A DNA stretch of 5,668 nt from Chitinophagaceae bacterium. GTDB taxonomy: Bacteria > Bacteroidota > Bacteroidia > Chitinophagales > Chitinophagaceae. The stretch is from assembly GCA_025455245.1 (NCBI GenBank), contig JALOMX010000194.1:1-5668 (forward strand), given 5' to 3'. The notes under the pieces are model-generated. The model had not been told where the DNA came from. It did no database searches and worked only from the letters and a program-made list of their open reading frames with translations. The stretch's first letter is position 1. Each line of letters opens with the position of its first letter. A program made the position numbers and the translations under genes. Below, in pieces: positions 1-5,668 of the stretch.

Positions 1-51
1 GGATTCCGCCACCGGCTGCGGGCGAAGGATTATAAGATAAACAAAGAATAT

Positions 52-867
52 ATGGAAATTCATCATCATGTTTCGCGCAGAAATGAAAAGCGAAAATGGC
101 ACCATTATTTCTGGGAATTTTTGATGTTGTTTCTGGCAGTTTTTTTAGGCTTCTGGGCGCATTATCAGCTGGAACATAAGATTGAACGCGAACGCGAAAA
201 GCGTTATATCATTTCCATGGTAAAAGACCTGTATGTCGATACCATGAATTTCAGCAAATTGATATCTGATGGTCAGCAGGCCATGATTTTGCTTGATTCC
301 ATGATGCTGATGCTGAATAATCCTCAGCCGCAGCAACATGCCCCTCATTTGTACCTGATGGCACGAAGGGTCACTCATATCATCAACCCTTATGAAATAT
401 TTGATCGTACTTATGCTGCTATGAAGTCTTCGGGCAACCTGCGCCTGCTTGAAGCCCATGATGTAGCCGACAATATCACAACCTATTATTCCGATATTCC
501 AACCCTTCAGTCTCAACAACAATACATTTTCAACCTGCTGCTTCAATACATCCGGGATGTTTCTGAAGTCTTTGATCCTGCGGTATTTCATAAGATGTAC
601 CATACTGCAGGGCTCCGCTCCTCCGACACTTCCGATGCAAGTACCCATCGAAATATGTTCAGCCTCCCTGAAATCGAACAACCTAATATGTCTAAGGATT
701 CAAAGGCGATCCGCAGATTAAGTGGTACCATTCACTACCTGTATGCGCGTATTCTCAGTACCAACAGCAATGTGCGGAATCAGAAAAAGTCTGCTGCCGC
801 CTTAATGCATTTCCTGATAAAGAAATATCAATTGGAAAATGAGCTAAAAGCTCCTGCAAAAAACTAA
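52..867 (+). CDS. Single-pass membrane protein of unknown function (Bacteroidota family)
   Basis: The 271-residue product has a basic, histidine-rich N-terminus (HHH at 4-6, RRNEKRK at 9-15), then one hydrophobic segment at about residues 22-38 (FLMLFLAVFLGFWAH), then a highly charged helix (HKIEREREKR, 42-51) and a mostly helical C-terminal part of about 220 residues. No catalytic motif is visible. Basic residues before the segment suggest the N-terminus is inside and the bulk is periplasmic, but the charged helix after it weakens this. The pattern 'W.HYFWEFLMLFLAVFLGF' recurs in uncharacterised Bacteroidota proteins. The stretch 'AMKSSGNLRLLE...YYSDI' (about 124-149) resembles what I recall of DUF6090-type proteins; this is memory, not a search. 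The ATG at 52 is chosen because it keeps the conserved N-terminus. The frame is open to the window edge upstream, so an earlier start is not excluded. The hydrolase gene follows after 29 nt, so the two may share a transcript. Confidence 0.8.
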   Translation: MEIHHHVSRRNEKRKWHHYFWEFLMLFLAVFLGFWAHYQLEHKIEREREKRYIISMVKDLYVDTMNFSKLISDGQQAMILLDSMMLMLNNPQPQQHAPHLYLMARRVTHIINPYEIFDRTYAAMKSSGNLRLLEAHDVADNITTYYSDIPTLQSQQQYIFNLLLQYIRDVSEVFDPAVFHKMYHTAGLRSSDTSDASTHRNMFSLPEIEQPNMSKDSKAIRRLSGTIHYLYARILSTNSNVRNQKKSAAALMHFLIKKYQLENELKAPAKN

Positions 868-896
868 CCTGTTTTTCCATTTAAATAAAATCAAAT

Positions 897-1916
897 ATGA
901 AAAGGATCCTGTTTTCAATTTTCACAGTAGCATTGATGGGTTGTACATCAGAGCCTGCCGGCGATACGTTAAAAAATTATTTTAAAGATGAAACAGTGGG
1001 TGTGAAAACCGGTGGCGTCCGGATTATTCCCATAGAAACGATGGGCAAGAAGTTTAATGTATGGACCAAAAGCCTTGGCAACAGCCCTTCCATGAAACTG
1101 CTGCTGCTGAGCGGTGGCCCCGGCACAAGCCATGAATATTTTGAATGTATGGAAAGTTTTTTGCCGGCCGAAGGCATTGAATTGATTTACTATGATCAAT
1201 TGGGGACCGGCTTTTCGGACAATCCGGATGATACTGCATTCTGGGACCTTGACCGGTATGTGGAAGAGGTGGAACAGGTGCGCAAAGCCCTCGGTTTGAA
1301 CAAGGATAATTGTTACCTGCTTGGCCACTCATGGGGAGGGTTGCTTGGTATGCAGTATGCCCTTAAATATCAGGATAGTATCAAAGGGCTTATCATCAGT
1401 AACATGATGAGCGATGTACCTGCCTATGGAAAGTATGCGCAAGAGGTACTGGCAAAAGGTATGGACAGCGCTGTGGTGGCTGAGATCAGGCAGATTGAAG
1501 CTAAAGGCGATTATGCCAACCCAAAATATATGGAGCTTTTGGTACCCAATTTTTATGAAAAACATGTGTTGCGCATGCCTGCCGGCCAATGGCCCGATCC
1601 GTTTAACAGGGCTATGGGCAGATTGAATCAGTCTTTGTATGTAACCATGCAGGGGCCGAGTGAATTCGGGGTAGCGGGAAGATTGATTAACTGGAGCGTA
1701 AAGGACAGGCTCAGGGAATTGAAACTGCCCACCCTTGTCATTGGCGGCACTTACGATACCATGGATCCCGAACATATGAAATGGATGTCGGAGCAGGTTC
1801 AAATGGGAACCTTTCTGCTTTGTCCGAACGGCAGCCACATGAGCATGTATGATGATCAGGAAGTTTATATGAAGGGGCTTATTGATTTTATCAAAAAGAA
1901 TAATGTGAATCCATAA
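897..1916 (+). CDS. Proline iminopeptidase-like alpha/beta hydrolase, predicted lipoprotein
   Basis: This 339-residue protein matches the prolyl aminopeptidase branch of alpha/beta hydrolases (peptidase family S33), which release N-terminal proline or similar residues from short peptides. Visible motifs, in order: the oxyanion-hole motif GGPG (73-76), the strand and turn YDQLGTGFSD (99-108), the nucleophile elbow GHSWGG with Ser145, the cap motif MQGPSEF (251-257), the acid in GGTYDTMDP (Asp287 best candidate) and the catalytic His in NGSHMS (His314). In characterised family members a glutamate in the cap contacts the substrate amino group; Glu256 is a candidate. The N-terminus is a lipoprotein signal, with KR at 2-3, a hydrophobic core and the lipobox LMGC ending at Cys16, so the enzyme is probably anchored in the cell envelope. 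The mature part has the usual family length. Substrate is inferred only; related members act on other amides or esters. Confidence 0.9.
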   Translation: MKRILFSIFTVALMGCTSEPAGDTLKNYFKDETVGVKTGGVRIIPIETMGKKFNVWTKSLGNSPSMKLLLLSGGPGTSHEYFECMESFLPAEGIELIYYDQLGTGFSDNPDDTAFWDLDRYVEEVEQVRKALGLNKDNCYLLGHSWGGLLGMQYALKYQDSIKGLIISNMMSDVPAYGKYAQEVLAKGMDSAVVAEIRQIEAKGDYANPKYMELLVPNFYEKHVLRMPAGQWPDPFNRAMGRLNQSLYVTMQGPSEFGVAGRLINWSVKDRLRELKLPTLVIGGTYDTMDPEHMKWMSEQVQMGTFLLCPNGSHMSMYDDQEVYMKGLIDFIKKNNVNP

Positions 1917-1921
1917 CCTCT

Positions 1922-1953
1922 ATTGACATATTATGAATTAATCCCTACATTTA
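1922..1953 (+). promoter_or_regulatory. Candidate Bacteroidota-type promoter for the VOC/NTF2 gene
   Basis: ATTG at 1922-1925 and TACATTTA at 1946-1953 are separated by 20 nt. This fits the Bacteroidota primary sigma consensus TTTG - N19-21 - TAnnTTTG with one mismatch in the -33 element and one in the -7 element. It lies just after the hydrolase stop codon and predicts transcription starting near 1960, giving a leader of about 105 nt before the TTG start at 2067. A/T-rich intergenic DNA yields such matches by chance fairly often, so this is only a candidate. Confidence 0.4.
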
Positions 1954-2003
1954 GAGCGGAATGCAGGGAGCTTAAAACCCGGCAATTCATTGAGGAAACT
2001 AAT

Positions 2004-2026
2004 TGATGAACTTATTTGATTCATCA
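2004..2026 (+). promoter_or_regulatory. Small hairpin in the leader of the VOC/NTF2 gene
   Basis: TGATGAA (2004-2010) and TTCATCA (2020-2026) are perfect inverted repeats of 7 bp around a 9-nt loop. The stem is A/T-rich and no U-tract follows, so it does not look like an intrinsic terminator. It could be an operator-like dyad or a leader hairpin. It may also be chance, because short A/T-rich dyads are common. Confidence 0.25.
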
Positions 2027-2066
2027 TGAACATCCTCTAATTATAAATTGAAAAACCAATATTGTT

Positions 2067-2918
2067 TTGAAAAGCACCCTTTTTTTATCCGCACTGCTCC
2101 TATGCACATTTGCATCAACGGCACAGACAAAAGAGCCTTTTGTATGCGTATTCAACCACATGGCCTTCCCCGTAAAGAACCTGCAGGCCTCCGTTGACTT
2201 TTATACAAAAGTTTTGAACCTGAAAGAAATTACCAATCGTTCGGGGAATCCAAATATTCGTTGGTTATCATTGGGAGGTGAAAGGGAACTGCACCTGATT
2301 TCCAATGTAAATGAGCCGGTGAAAGTAAATAAGGCATTGCACCTTGCGGTCAGTATCGATAATATTTACGAATTAACAAACTACCTGAAGAACCAAAATA
2401 TTCAGTACAGCGACTGGGCCGGCATCCCCAATACGGTTAATACCCGGGCCGATGGGGTCAAGCAGATTTATTTTCAGGACCCTGACGGATATTGGATTGA
2501 AGTAAATACGGGATACGTTGGTGAGCCAAGGGTTCAGAATGTAAAGGATACCCTTTGGAAGCTGGAAGAGGATTACTGGGTATATGTAAAGAACCGGGAT
2601 TACAACAGCTACCTCACCTTGTGGGATGAAAATTTTAAAGGATATCCGAGTACAAACATCATCGGGGGAAAGGCGAACATTACCGATTGGATAAAGGATA
2701 TGTACGCAAAAAATAACGGAAGGGTTTTCGAATACACGCTTACAAGGAAAGAAGAGAATGTTTTTGATGATATTGTTATCGTTTTGTACGATGCCACTAC
2801 CTATTGGAAAAATGGTAAAGGCGAGGTGTTGGAAGAAACTACTTTTAAACTGACACATACCTGGAAGAAAACCCCTGAGGGCTGGAAGATCATTGGTGGT
2901 ATGGGTGGAAAAAAATGA
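2067..2918 (+). CDS. Exported VOC (glyoxalase-like) / NTF2-SnoaL-like fusion protein
   Basis: The start is TTG (2067-2069). An in-frame stop at 2049-2051 leaves no upstream ATG, and this start gives an intact signal peptide (KSTLFLSALLLCTFASTA, likely cut after Ala19), so the 283-residue product is exported. Residues about 27-150 form a vicinal-oxygen-chelate domain: FNHMAFPVKNLQASVDFYTKVLNL opens the first half-module, and LHLAVSIDNI to DPDGYWIEVN forms the second. Candidate metal ligands are His31, His92 and Glu145, the two-His/one-Glu set of many VOC enzymes, with His76 as a possible fourth. Residues about 160-283 resemble an NTF2/SnoaL/DUF4440 fold: a helical start (LWKLEEDYWVYVKNRDYNSYLTLWDENF) and strands ending in the typical GWKIIGG. 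VOC members include isomerases, dioxygenases and resistance proteins; the reaction here cannot be told. A promoter candidate lies about 115 nt upstream. Confidence 0.88.
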   Translation: MKSTLFLSALLLCTFASTAQTKEPFVCVFNHMAFPVKNLQASVDFYTKVLNLKEITNRSGNPNIRWLSLGGERELHLISNVNEPVKVNKALHLAVSIDNIYELTNYLKNQNIQYSDWAGIPNTVNTRADGVKQIYFQDPDGYWIEVNTGYVGEPRVQNVKDTLWKLEEDYWVYVKNRDYNSYLTLWDENFKGYPSTNIIGGKANITDWIKDMYAKNNGRVFEYTLTRKEENVFDDIVIVLYDATTYWKNGKGEVLEETTFKLTHTWKKTPEGWKIIGGMGGKK

Positions 2919-3008
2919 TTCCTTTATTGTATTGGATGACCTATTGAAAGGCTGGTATTATGGTGGCATTGTAACATATTAAATTTCTTAATTTCATAAT
3001 CAATCGGC
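2919..3008. other. Intergenic region before the receiver gene
   Basis: These 90 nt contain no coding sequence. TAAATTTC at 2980-2987 matches the Bacteroidota -7 element TAnnTTTG at all but the last fixed base, but no acceptable TTTG-like -33 element lies 19-21 nt upstream, so the promoter call is weak. No convincing terminator hairpin follows the VOC gene stop codon. The receiver gene may therefore have its own weak promoter or be read through from upstream. Confidence 0.3.
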
Positions 3009-3383
3009 ATGAAAATTTTAATTGTTGATGATGAGCGGGATGTAGAATTACTGTTCAGGCAAAAATTCAGAAAGGAAATTAAATCCGGGAAAATACATTT
3101 TGAATTTGCTTTTTCCGGACAGGATGCACTTGATTTTTTAAGGAGCAAGCATCCGCCCGAAGTGGTTTATATTTTTTCGGATATCAATATGCCGGGCATG
3201 ACCGGGCTTGAACTGCTTGAGAAGGTGAAGTCTGAATTTCCCGATATTCAGGTAAGTATGATATCGGCCTACGGGGATAGCGAAAATTATGAAAGAGCTA
3301 TCAGTACAGGGGCCAAAGGCTTTTTTGTAAAGCCTATTGACTTTGATTCATTGAAACTTGAGCTGGAAAGAATTGCAGGATAA
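3009..3383 (+). CDS. Single-domain response regulator (CheY-like receiver)
   Basis: The 124-residue product is one receiver domain with no output domain. The acidic pair Asp7-Asp8 (VDDE) binds Mg2+, Asp58 (SDINMPG) is the predicted phosphoacceptor, Ser86 (MISAYGD) is the switch Ser/Thr, and Lys108-Pro109 (FFVKPI) is the conserved Lys-Pro. All residues needed for phosphotransfer are present, so it should be active. The N-terminal pattern 'DVELLFRQKFRKEIKSG' belongs to a receiver subgroup that I recall lying next to large sensor kinases or nucleotide cyclases in Bacteroidota and cyanobacteria. The modular sensor gene starts 80 nt downstream on the same strand, so the two are likely partners. 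With no DNA-binding domain, it probably acts by protein contact or as a phosphate relay. ATG at 3009 starts directly at the first beta strand. Confidence 0.93.
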   Translation: MKILIVDDERDVELLFRQKFRKEIKSGKIHFEFAFSGQDALDFLRSKHPPEVVYIFSDINMPGMTGLELLEKVKSEFPDIQVSMISAYGDSENYERAISTGAKGFFVKPIDFDSLKLELERIAG

Positions 3384-3463
3384 GCCATTTGAAAGTGTAG
3401 TTGATGATCCCACAATCTGGTTCGCAGATACATTATAAAAAAATACATGCAACAGGCTGATGT

Positions 3464-5161
3464 ATGGAAAAAGCAAAAGAGCAATTATTAGAGGAAACCT
3501 ATCGGCTGTTTATGAGCGCCGGGCTTGGCGAACACCATCCTGAATTGCTCCATCAGATTTCGGATGAAGGTATCACAGGGTTTGGTACAACCCTCGATGA
3601 AAAAATAGGAAACCTGTCCGGGTTGAAAGCCTTGCTGTACAGGCAAATCAGGCAATCGGAGGGTTTACAGTTTACATGGGATATTCAACCATTTCACCGC
3701 CATGTTTCAGCAGATGAGAACATGGCGGTTTTTGCTGATGAATTGTTTTTGCACATACATACCGGTGCAGAGCAGCTTGATATGTATATGCGTTTTTCCG
3801 TAGTGCTCGAATACCGGCAGGAGAAATGGTTGGTGGTTCACTGGCATGGTTCAAAGCCCGAGCATGTAGAAAGTGAAAAAGATACCTGGGGTATTGAAAC
3901 CTGGAAGCAAAAGGCGGAGGAGCTGGAAAGGCTTGTGGCAGAAAAGACGACCGATCTGTTGGAAAAAAACCGTGAGCTGGAGATAGAGGCGGCGTTGGAA
4001 AGGGTGCGTAGCCGATCTATGGCCATGAAAGATTCATCAGACTTAAGCGATGTAGTATTTTCCATGTTTACCGAACTGGTAAAACTCGACGCACAATTGG
4101 ATCGTTGCCTGATACTGATCGTTCATCCTGAAACAAATGCAATTACCTGGTATCTTACAGGCAAAGAAGGATTGCTTTCAAACAATGGATTTCTGGTACC
4201 CGATAACGACCACCCTTCACACAAAGCATATCTTGATGGGTGGCGAATGAAGCGAAAAAAATGGAATTATCTTTTGGCAGGGGAAGAAAAAAGAAACTGG
4301 GATGCCTATGGTTTCTCCGAAACAGAACTGTCACTATTGCCTGATTTTATCAAGGAGGATATGGCAGCGGTGCAAGCCATCCACCTAACCATTTCTTCCG
4401 ATGATTTTGGTTGCCTGATTGCAAGCAGTCTTTCTCCTTTGTCGGATGCACATGCAGCTATAGTAGAACGGTTTTCTATTGTTTTCAATCAAACCTATAC
4501 CCGCTTTCTTGATTTACAGAAAGCAGAAGCACAGGCAAGGGAAGCACAGATAGAAGCTTCACTCGAACGCGTTCGTTCCAAAAGTTTGGCGATGCATAAA
4601 ACTGCTGAATTGCAAAGTGTAATCCATACAGTTCATCAGGAATTATTGAACCTCAATATTTCCATTTCCGGAGGTTCTTTTATTGTCATCAATAATGAAA
4701 TCGACGGGGAACTTCAATGCTGGGGTTCAGGTGGTACAGCAGATACTTCAGATAGAGTGCATATTCCACGCTTTGAAAAACCATTTTATACCCACCTTCT
4801 AAACAGAATAAAAAGTGGTCCCGGATTTTTCACAGAAGCATTTACCCGGGAGGAGAAGATAGAATTTTTCACTTTTTTATTTCAGCATAAGCCGTGGTCA
4901 GCGTTAGATACCAAACAGAAAGAAGCCACGCTTTCGGCGCCCGGTGGCTACACCCGGTCCTGTGTAGTATCAGAGCATAGCAGCATTTTTATTATCAACC
5001 ACTTTGGAGAAAAATTTTCCGAGAAGGATAATGCCATTCTTAAGCGATTCGGAAAAGTTTTCGATCAAACCTACACCCGCTTTCTTGATTTACAAAAAGC
5101 AGAACAGCACTGGAAAGGGTGCGTAGCCGCAGCATGGCTATGCATAAAAGTGAGGAGTTGA
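3464..5161 (+). CDS. Modular signalling protein: NTF2/SnoaL-like domain, coiled coil, GAF-like repeats (5' part, frameshifted)
   Basis: Residues 1 to about 135 form a SnoaL/NTF2-like domain (LEETYRLFMSAG at the start, ITGFGTTLDEKIG, closing strands FSVVLEYRQEKWLVVHWHGS). No signal peptide or membrane segment is present, so it is cytoplasmic. Residues about 145-190 form a coiled coil (EELERLVAEKTTDLLEKNRELEIEAALERVRSRS) of the signalling-helix kind. Two GAF-like modules of about 190 residues follow (about 178-366 and 367-547), each starting LERVRS(R/K)S(M/L)AM and ending near QTYTRFLDLQKAE. The frame then leaves the family pattern at residue 548 (nt 5105): residues 548-565 are unrelated to the repeat and end at a TGA at 5159-5161, while the expected sequence continues in the -1 frame. 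The annotated C-terminus is therefore an artefact of a frameshift. Such modules usually sense small ligands and pass a signal to a C-terminal kinase or cyclase, which lies beyond this window. Partner: the receiver 80 nt upstream. Confidence 0.85.
   Translation: MEKAKEQLLEETYRLFMSAGLGEHHPELLHQISDEGITGFGTTLDEKIGNLSGLKALLYRQIRQSEGLQFTWDIQPFHRHVSADENMAVFADELFLHIHTGAEQLDMYMRFSVVLEYRQEKWLVVHWHGSKPEHVESEKDTWGIETWKQKAEELERLVAEKTTDLLEKNRELEIEAALERVRSRSMAMKDSSDLSDVVFSMFTELVKLDAQLDRCLILIVHPETNAITWYLTGKEGLLSNNGFLVPDNDHPSHKAYLDGWRMKRKKWNYLLAGEEKRNWDAYGFSETELSLLPDFIKEDMAAVQAIHLTISSDDFGCLIASSLSPLSDAHAAIVERFSIVFNQTYTRFLDLQKAEAQAREAQIEASLERVRSKSLAMHKTAELQSVIHTVHQELLNLNISISGGSFIVINNEIDGELQCWGSGGTADTSDRVHIPRFEKPFYTHLLNRIKSGPGFFTEAFTREEKIEFFTFLFQHKPWSALDTKQKEATLSAPGGYTRSCVVSEHSSIFIINHFGEKFSEKDNAILKRFGKVFDQTYTRFLDLQKAEQHWKGCVAAAWLCIKVRS
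3980..4030 (+). repeat. Helical linker repeat, copy A
   Basis: Encodes EIEAALERVRSRSMAMK, joining the N-terminal coiled coil to the first GAF-like module. Its protein sequence matches the second half of copies B and C. It lacks the QTYTRFLDLQKAEAQARE first half because no module precedes it. Confidence 0.7.
4490..4600 (+). repeat. Helical linker repeat, copy B (complete)
   Basis: This 111-nt repeat is the complete reference copy, between modules 1 and 2. It encodes QTYTRFLDLQKAEAQARE, then AQIEASLERVRSKSLAMHK. The first 39 nt differ from copy C at only two positions, both synonymous. Confidence 0.8.
5066..5148 (+). repeat. Helical linker repeat, copy C (28 nt shorter, frame-disrupting)
   Basis: Copy C is 83 nt against 111 nt for copy B. 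It matches B through the codons for QTYTRFLDLQKAE (to 5104), then jumps to the part encoding ALERVRSRSMAMHK (from 5107). The missing 28 nt equals nine codons plus one base and causes the frameshift. A shorter natural linker that has lost a single G would give the same sequence. Confidence 0.75.
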
Positions 5162-5668
5162 AAGAAGTGATACGGGTAGTGCTTGAGCAATTTGTTCAAC
5201 TCAACATGAATGTCGGTCATGCCGGTTTTTATATTGATTACCATAAGCATGATGATATGCACATCTGGCTTGCCGACCCGAACATTGAGCCGTTCTTTGC
5301 AATTCTTCCCTATTTTGACACCCCGACCTGGAACAGTTTTCTTGAAGCCAAAGCTAAAGGGATCACCCTTCACACCGACCTGCTGGATTTTGAAACAAAG
5401 AATCAATTCTATAGCTCCCTTTTCGAATTATTTACAGTACCGGAGGAAGCAAAGAAATTTTACCTGGCATGCAAGGGGCTGGCTGTATCCACTGTATTGC
5501 TGGATACCATTGGCCTCTATATCGAGAACTTTGATGCATTTTCTTACACAGACGAAGAGAATAAAATATTGATACGGTTTGGAAAGGTATTTCAGCAAAC
5601 CTATACCCGCTTCCTCGACCTGCAAAAGGCCGAAGCACAGGCACGTGAAGCACAGATAGAAGCGGCCT
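5107..5668 (+). CDS. Continuation of the modular signalling protein after the frameshift: third GAF-like module (3' partial)
   Basis: This frame has no stop from 5089 to the window edge and reads directly into the family pattern: ALERVRSRSMAMHKSEEL at once, then about 150 residues of a GAF-like module (GHAGFYIDYHKHDDMHIWLA..., YIENFDAFSYTDEENKILIRFGKVF), then QTYTRFLDLQKAEAQARE at the edge. It is the -1 frame relative to the gene starting at 3464 and is clearly the same gene. If the frameshift is real, translation could only restart at an internal codon such as ATG 5134, which lies inside the conserved linker and has no ribosome-binding context, so an independent gene is unlikely. The pattern at the edge predicts at least one more module or an output domain beyond the window. 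The ligand is unknown; GAF assignment is from the overall pattern and module length, not a profile search. Confidence 0.75.
5596..5668 (+). repeat. Helical linker repeat, copy D (cut by window edge)
   Basis: Encodes QTYTRFLDLQKAEAQARE, then AQIEAA, after module 3. It has the full-length AQARE-AQIEAA segment that copy C lacks, which supports reading copy C as deleted. Its nucleotide sequence is more diverged from B than C is, with several synonymous changes (for example CTC GAC CTG for CTT GAT TTA). Confidence 0.75.

Noticed and set aside
1..51. G/C-rich start of the window as the tail of an upstream gene (frame 3 ends IPPPAAGEGL at a stop at 33-35; frame 2 ends at 38-40) or as an N-terminal extension of the first gene
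   Set aside because: All three readings are possible and too short to decide between; no feature is claimed.
145..681. Minus-strand open frame of 178 codons opposite the membrane protein gene
   Set aside because: The plus-strand frame carries a coherent membrane segment and family pattern; the minus-strand product shows no recognisable domain and is a shadow.
841..853. GAGCT-AAA-AGCTC hairpin at the end of the membrane protein gene as a terminator
   Set aside because: The stem is only 5 bp, lies before the stop codon and is not directly followed by a T-run; the next gene is 29 nt downstream.
1329..1838. Minus-strand open frame of 169 codons opposite the hydrolase gene
   Set aside because: It lies wholly within a gene with a complete catalytic triad, and its translation shows no domain pattern.
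2373..2858. Minus-strand open frame opposite the VOC/NTF2 gene
   Set aside because: Shadow of a well-supported plus-strand gene; low-complexity hydrophobic translation without motifs.
3384..3463. Separate promoter between receiver and sensor genes
   Set aside because: TTTG at 3388-3391 and TACATTAT at 3429-3436 are too far apart for the Bacteroidota consensus, so co-transcription is the simpler reading.
5089..5161. Programmed -1 ribosomal frameshift as explanation for the broken sensor
   Set aside because: The A-run at 5094-5098 is not placed as a proper X XXY YYZ slippery heptamer in the zero frame, no stimulatory structure is evident, and the missing 28 nt relative to sister linkers explains the break more simply.
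5210..5572. Plus-strand frame of 120 codons following the sensor stop
   Set aside because: It is the pre-frameshift frame continuing after the stop, overlaps the real third module in the -1 frame and has no family motifs.

Overview
The window looks like a Bacteroidota chromosome, probably of the Chitinophagaceae/Sphingobacteriales kind. This rests on protein families rather than a marker gene. The genes lack clear Shine-Dalgarno sequences and sit behind A/T-rich leaders, and one intergenic region carries a Bacteroidota-style -33/-7 promoter candidate. Recognisable Bacteroidota families include the 'HHH...W..YF.EFLM.FLAVFLGF' membrane protein and the sensor modules joined by 'ALERVRSRSMAMHK' linkers. 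All genes supported here are on the + strand.

Layout. (1) 52-867 encodes a single-pass membrane protein of unknown function. (2) 897-1916, 29 nt downstream, encodes a proline-iminopeptidase-like alpha/beta hydrolase with a lipoprotein signal; the two may be co-transcribed. (3) A 150-nt intergenic region holds a promoter candidate and a small hairpin. It leads into 2067-2918, a TTG-started exported protein that joins a VOC (glyoxalase-like) domain to an NTF2/SnoaL-like domain. (4) 3009-3383 encodes a stand-alone CheY-like receiver with all key residues. (5) From 3464 to the window edge lies a large modular cytoplasmic signalling gene: an NTF2/SnoaL-like domain, a signalling coiled coil, then three GAF-like modules of about 190 residues separated by near-identical helical linkers. 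A fourth linker begins at the window edge.

The large gene is broken in this sequence. The linker after the second module lacks 28 nt relative to its sister copies, which shifts the frame. The original frame stops at 5159-5161, while the -1 frame reads without a stop through a complete third module to the end of the window. This is either a true disabling mutation or an assembly/sequencing error in a repetitive region.

How the genes fit together. The receiver and the modular sensor form a plausible two-component-like pair: same strand, 80 nt apart, receiver first. The output domain (histidine kinase, nucleotide cyclase or other) is expected beyond the right edge and cannot be named from this window. 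The hydrolase and the VOC protein look like cell-envelope enzymes; nothing in the sequence ties them functionally to the signalling pair. No RNA genes, insertion sequences, CRISPR arrays or integration sites were seen.
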